Shown one piece after another: positions 11,449 through 14,205 of a stretch of 14,205 nucleotides of DNA (position 1 is the first letter of the stretch; each line of letters starts with the position of its first letter). The DNA comes from Candidatus Curtissbacteria bacterium RIFCSPHIGHO2_12_FULL_41_17 (GTDB lineage: Bacteria > Patescibacteriota > Microgenomatia > Curtissbacterales > GWA2-41-24): positions 1 to 14,205 of the forward strand of contig MFBL01000019.1 in NCBI GenBank assembly GCA_001774945.1, in the 5' to 3' direction. Under the pieces are notes generated by a model. It had not been told where the DNA came from, made no database searches, and saw only the letters and a program-made list of their open reading frames with translations. A program made the position numbers and the translations under genes.

Positions 11449-12628
11449 TTGCAAGATTCAGGCCAACCAGCATCCAGACTAAAAGCATAAGTTGGGGGAA
11501 AAAAAGCGAATTGACGAACTGGGAGTGAATTAGTAAACCCAAGAATGCGGCCAGAGAGCCTAGATGTAAATAATTTGACTTTGCTGATCTTGCAAATATT
11601 TTAATAATTGAAAGTATCATATACAGGTAGAATATTAATCCAAAAATCCCGGTTGTGGCTGCTACCAAAAGCATACTGGAATCAGTTCCGGCGCCTGAAT
11701 GTCCGCCCAAAGGTTCATCTGCCGTAAAAAATCCATACCTTGCCTGAGCAAAACGATAAGTGTTAAAACCGACCCCGAATATTGGATTATCCGCAAAAAC
11801 AGTTATCGCCTGTGACCAGCTTTGCAGTCTGGCTTGTGATGTTTCATCCAGGGTAAATGCAGAAGCTACTCTCGATCTTACCTGCCCAAAAACTAAAAAA
11901 ACTGCCATTAAAAATATAAAAATGGCAATAAGTGCCTTTTTTGATTTCAAAAAACCGATCGTCAAAATCACGGTAAGCAAAGCTAAGTAGGAACTTCTGG
12001 AAAAAGTCAAAATCAAAGCTATTAAAAAGATCGCAAGGGCAAAAAGGTACTTGTTCTCTTTTGAGAATAAAAATAATGATAGGGAAATTGCCAATAAGAT
12101 CGAAAGTAACCCGCCTGTGAAATTCGGGTCAAGAAATGTCGAAGCAATCCTTTGTATATGGGGATCCCAACCAAAGGAAATCAGAAAAGTAAAATCGGGA
12201 ATTAAAAACAGCTGGACAAAACCAAGAAATGCAAAAATGAGACCTATCCAAAGAATAAGATTGACCCAATTTTTGATTTCGCTTTTTTCCACAACATTGT
12301 AAAAAATTACAGCCAGAAAAAAATAAATCAGAAACCTTACTAGAAACATAGAAGATGTAGCTAGCTGAGCTAGGGAAAAATGGCCGCTTGCCAAAATCAG
12401 CGAGGCTGTTGCGGTAAGGGAAAAGAGCATTGCCGCTGGAAAAATTTCCTTGGGTAATTTAACAGACCTTTTTAAAGTCAGACTATAAATCAAAAAAACA
12501 AAACCAACGGCAAAAACCAAAATGTCAGAAATGGTAATTGCTCCACTTTCGGAAAATGGTAACCGTACTGTCTGCCCAATTAGAAGAGAAAGGATGGTGG
12601 CAATAAGAAGGAATTTAATAAGCTGCAT
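11438..12628 (-). CDS. O-antigen ligase/polymerase-like membrane protein (Wzy_C type)
   Basis: A 396-residue protein with about ten or more membrane helices. Family landmarks are STFLDPNFTGGLL (163-175), LILTFSRSSYLALL (205-218), NPIFGVGFNTYRFAQ (281-295), and the long loop ending GGHSGAGTDSSMLLVAATTG (308-327), with H310 where WaaL-type ligases have an essential His. Such proteins join or polymerise lipid-linked glycans on the outer face of the membrane. In a lineage probably without lipopolysaccharide this suggests polymer capsule or S-layer glycan assembly (inference). It starts 33 nt after tRNA-Val on the same strand, with no clear promoter between, and overlaps the mannosyltransferase gene downstream. 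No Shine-Dalgarno site before the ATG. Confidence 0.85.
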   Translation of the reverse strand: MQLIKFLLIATILSLLIGQTVRLPFSESGAITISDILVFAVGFVFLIYSLTLKRSVKLPKEIFPAAMLFSLTATASLILASGHFSLAQLATSSMFLVRFLIYFFLAVIFYNVVEKSEIKNWVNLILWIGLIFAFLGFVQLFLIPDFTFLISFGWDPHIQRIASTFLDPNFTGGLLSILLAISLSLFLFSKENKYLFALAIFLIALILTFSRSSYLALLTVILTIGFLKSKKALIAIFIFLMAVFLVFGQVRSRVASAFTLDETSQARLQSWSQAITVFADNPIFGVGFNTYRFAQARYGFFTADEPLGGHSGAGTDSSMLLVAATTGIFGLIFYLYMILSIIKIFARSAKSNYLHLGSLAAFLGLLIHSQFVNSLFFPQLMLLVWMLVGLNLANDT

Positions 12629-12661
12629 TTGAGGTAAAATCTGATAACTTATGTTTTTTTG

Positions 12662-12735
12662 TGGACTCGAGAGGATTCGAACCTCTGGCCTTCACAATGT
12701 GAATGTGACGCTCTAACCAGCTGAGCTACGAGTCC
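12662..12735 (-). tRNA. tRNA-Val (anticodon CAC)
   Basis: On the minus strand the acceptor GGACTCG pairs with CGAGTCC, the D arm is GCTC/GAGC with GGTTA in its loop, and the anticodon stem TCACA/TGTGA holds TTCACAT (CAC). The T arm is AGAGG-TTCGAAT-CCTCT. A73 fits Val. The CCA end is not encoded. It leads directly into the O-antigen-ligase-like gene. Confidence 0.95.
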
Positions 12736-12784
12736 ATTTTCGCCCACTGTACGACAAAGGCAATTTTAACATAGAATTGTAACA

Positions 12785-13360
12785 ATGAGCTTAAAAGACA
12801 GACTACTTACGGTTTTAAAAGAGATTGTACAAACTGCCTTAATTTCTTTGGGAATTTTCTTTTTCGTCTACATTATTTTGGTACAGCCTCACCGGGTAAA
12901 AGGCGATTCGATGATGCCTAATTTTGTTGACGGAGAACTTCTACTTACCGAAAAGGTTTCTTACCATCTTTATAAACCAAAGCGCGGAGACGTAATTGTT
13001 TTTAAGGCCCCGACTCCTCAAAAAGTCGATTATATAAAAAGAATTATTGGCTTGCCGCACGATAACGTAAAAATCGAGAACGGGACTATTTTTGTAAACA
13101 GTATTAAAATTGAGGAACCTTATGAAACCCAAGCAACCGACGGCAGTATTAATGTACTTTTGGGCGACAAGCAGTACTTCGTTTTGGGGGATAATCGGCA
13201 GGCTTCCTCAGACTCTAGGGCTTTCGGTGCAATTGACAGAAAAGCTATCAAGGGACGCGCCTGGCTCGTCTACTGGCCAGTATTTGCAAACCCAAAATAC
13301 AAGGGGACGAGATTTATTTCAGGAGTTAACTATGGCATCCCTGATACGCTTCAGGATTAA
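12785..13360 (+). CDS. lepB: Signal peptidase I
   Basis: Cleaves signal peptides of secreted proteins at the outer face of the membrane. The 191-residue protein has one N-terminal membrane helix (about 14-33) followed by the catalytic domain. The nucleophile Ser lies in VKGDSMMPNF (S42) and the general-base Lys in DYIKRIIGLP (K85). Box KRGDVIVF and the conserved GDNRQASSDSRAFGAI (135-150) are present. All catalytic boxes are intact. The C-terminus runs past the usual final GRAW-x-x-YWP stretch by about 25 residues, and its last 42 bp overlap the end of the convergent parB gene. No Shine-Dalgarno site precedes the ATG. The gene is divergent from tRNA-Val, 49 bp away. Confidence 0.94.
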   Translation: MSLKDRLLTVLKEIVQTALISLGIFFFVYIILVQPHRVKGDSMMPNFVDGELLLTEKVSYHLYKPKRGDVIVFKAPTPQKVDYIKRIIGLPHDNVKIENGTIFVNSIKIEEPYETQATDGSINVLLGDKQYFVLGDNRQASSDSRAFGAIDRKAIKGRAWLVYWPVFANPKYKGTRFISGVNYGIPDTLQD

Positions 13361-14149
13361 GAGAGTTGCCTCGATATTGCCCTTGGCGACGATGTGCATT
13401 TTGCCTTCAATTCTGGATTGACTAATTTTAACCTTTACTTTGGCTCCGTTATTGGTTAATTTATCTGTAAGCTCGTCCTGAAATTTCTCCAACTCCTCAC
13501 TTTGAATTCGTTGTGCCGGTTTTTGCTGTTTTGGGGCAATGTTTTCCCTTGCCTTCATTTTGCGGGCAAGTTCTTCGGCGCCTCGAACAGACAAATTTTT
13601 TTCCAGTATTTCTTTATAAGCTTCTACTATTAAATGCGGGTCCTCGAGCGACGCCAGAGCTCTTACATGGCCCTCGGTCGTGGCACCGGAAGCCAAAGCG
13701 TCCTTTAAAGCGTCCGGTACAGACAGAAGACGCAGTGTATTTGAAACATATGGGGCACTTTTGCCAATTTTGACGGCGATTTCAGAAGTTGCAAGACCAA
13801 ACTCGTCAATCAACCTTTTGAAAGCCTGTGCCCGCTCGAGTGGATTAAGATCTACTCTTTGCACATTTTCAATAATTGCCATCTCCAGCATCCCCTGAGG
13901 GGTTGTTTCTTTGATAATTACCGGTACTTTTGTAAGACCGGCAATTTTACCTGCTCTCCAGCGTCTTTCGCCGGCAATAATTTGATATCCGGCAGGAGTT
14001 TTGGCAACGACCAGCGGTTCTAAAACTCCGTGTTCTCTGATGGAATCTACCATTTCAACCAACGAATCCGCGGTAATTAATCCGCGCGGCTGAAGTGGAT
14101 TTGCCTGAAGTACATCAATATCGATCTCAAAAATCTGATTTTCTTCCAC
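13319..14149 (-). CDS. parB: ParB/Spo0J chromosome partitioning protein
   Basis: A 276-residue chromosome-segregation protein that loads on parS sites as a CTP-dependent clamp. Motifs in order: NPLQPR (17-22), the arginine-rich CTP-site box GERRWRA (60-66), ENVQRVDLNPLERAQAF (94-110), a helix-turn-helix of ATSEIAVKIGKSAPYVSNTL (120-139), EGHVRALASL (159-168), and a C-terminal dimerisation region (about 215-276). The start is GTG; the frame has a stop six codons upstream and no ATG between, so GTG at 14149 is the only good choice. No Shine-Dalgarno site. A ParA gene would be expected nearby but is not in the window. No canonical parS site was found. Confidence 0.93.
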   Translation of the reverse strand: MEENQIFEIDIDVLQANPLQPRGLITADSLVEMVDSIREHGVLEPLVVAKTPAGYQIIAGERRWRAGKIAGLTKVPVIIKETTPQGMLEMAIIENVQRVDLNPLERAQAFKRLIDEFGLATSEIAVKIGKSAPYVSNTLRLLSVPDALKDALASGATTEGHVRALASLEDPHLIVEAYKEILEKNLSVRGAEELARKMKARENIAPKQQKPAQRIQSEELEKFQDELTDKLTNNGAKVKVKISQSRIEGKMHIVAKGNIEATLLILKRIRDAIVNS

Positions 14150-14183
14150 TTTATTTAAATTACGTCAATCAATTGCCTACCAT

Positions 14184-14205
14184 ACCGTTTTCTAAATTTA
14201 ACGGT
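14184..14205. repeat. Short inverted repeat upstream of parB at the window edge
   Basis: ACCGTT and AACGGT form a 6-bp stem with a 10-base AT-rich loop. It could belong to the parB promoter region or end an upstream gene outside the window; the edge prevents a decision. Confidence 0.35.

Noticed and set aside
1..14205. Recoded UGA (Gly) genetic code known from some candidate phyla
   Set aside because: Genes end properly at TGA (polX, parB, mannosyltransferase) and no in-frame UGA is needed to make any protein complete.

Overview
The window looks like a chromosome segment of an uncultured ultra-small bacterium of the Candidate Phyla Radiation (Patescibacteria), most likely a Microgenomates-type lineage. 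The pointers are AT-rich, compact genes with few Shine-Dalgarno sites, tRNA genes without an encoded CCA, a CxxC-x17-CxxC zinc-ribbon protein, membrane-anchored LysM and Ig-like surface proteins, and standard stop-codon use (TGA terminates several genes). The lineage is an inference from gene style; no marker gene such as 16S rRNA is present.

Layout. 1-3.9 kb is a minus-strand operon read from a good promoter at 3916-3944: polX (DNA polymerase X with PHP nuclease), lemA-like membrane protein, prs (PRPP synthase) and pyrF (OMP decarboxylase, cut by the window edge). Divergent from it, a second good promoter (3960-3988) reads tRNA-Asp, a two-LysM membrane protein and tRNA-Gly, ending at a hairpin terminator near 4886. 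A minus-strand acidic zinc-ribbon protein follows. Then come about 325 bp without a gene but with several hairpins, and typA/bipA (translational GTPase).

7.4-9.5 kb is the unusual part. A strong extended -10 promoter runs into three tandem 41-bp hairpin-forming repeats directly ahead of a small RecB-family nuclease. After it come two near-identical 96-bp units (94/96). Each has its own tRNA-type promoter just upstream, a truncated tRNA 5' half, and the leader and 5' half of a tRNA-Thr gene. The second unit continues into an intact tRNA-Thr(CGT). The first continues into the 3' part of a different tRNA (anticodon CCA, Trp) whose acceptor strand does not pair with the 5' half, so it looks like a chimeric or broken tRNA. 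Between the units lies a lone minus-strand gene that weakly resembles ADP-ribosyltransferase-fold proteins.

9.5-14.2 kb holds cell-envelope and segregation genes. These are a membrane-anchored Ig-like protein, a convergent minus-strand set (tRNA-Val, O-antigen ligase/polymerase-like protein, PIG-V-like GT-C mannosyltransferase) suggesting surface glycan assembly, signal peptidase I, and ParB. The last two converge with a 42-bp overlap of coding ends.

The most interesting signals are the duplicated tRNA leader with the chimeric tRNA and the orphan gene between the copies, and the tandem hairpin leader of the nuclease gene. All function calls come from reading motifs by eye; no database search was run.
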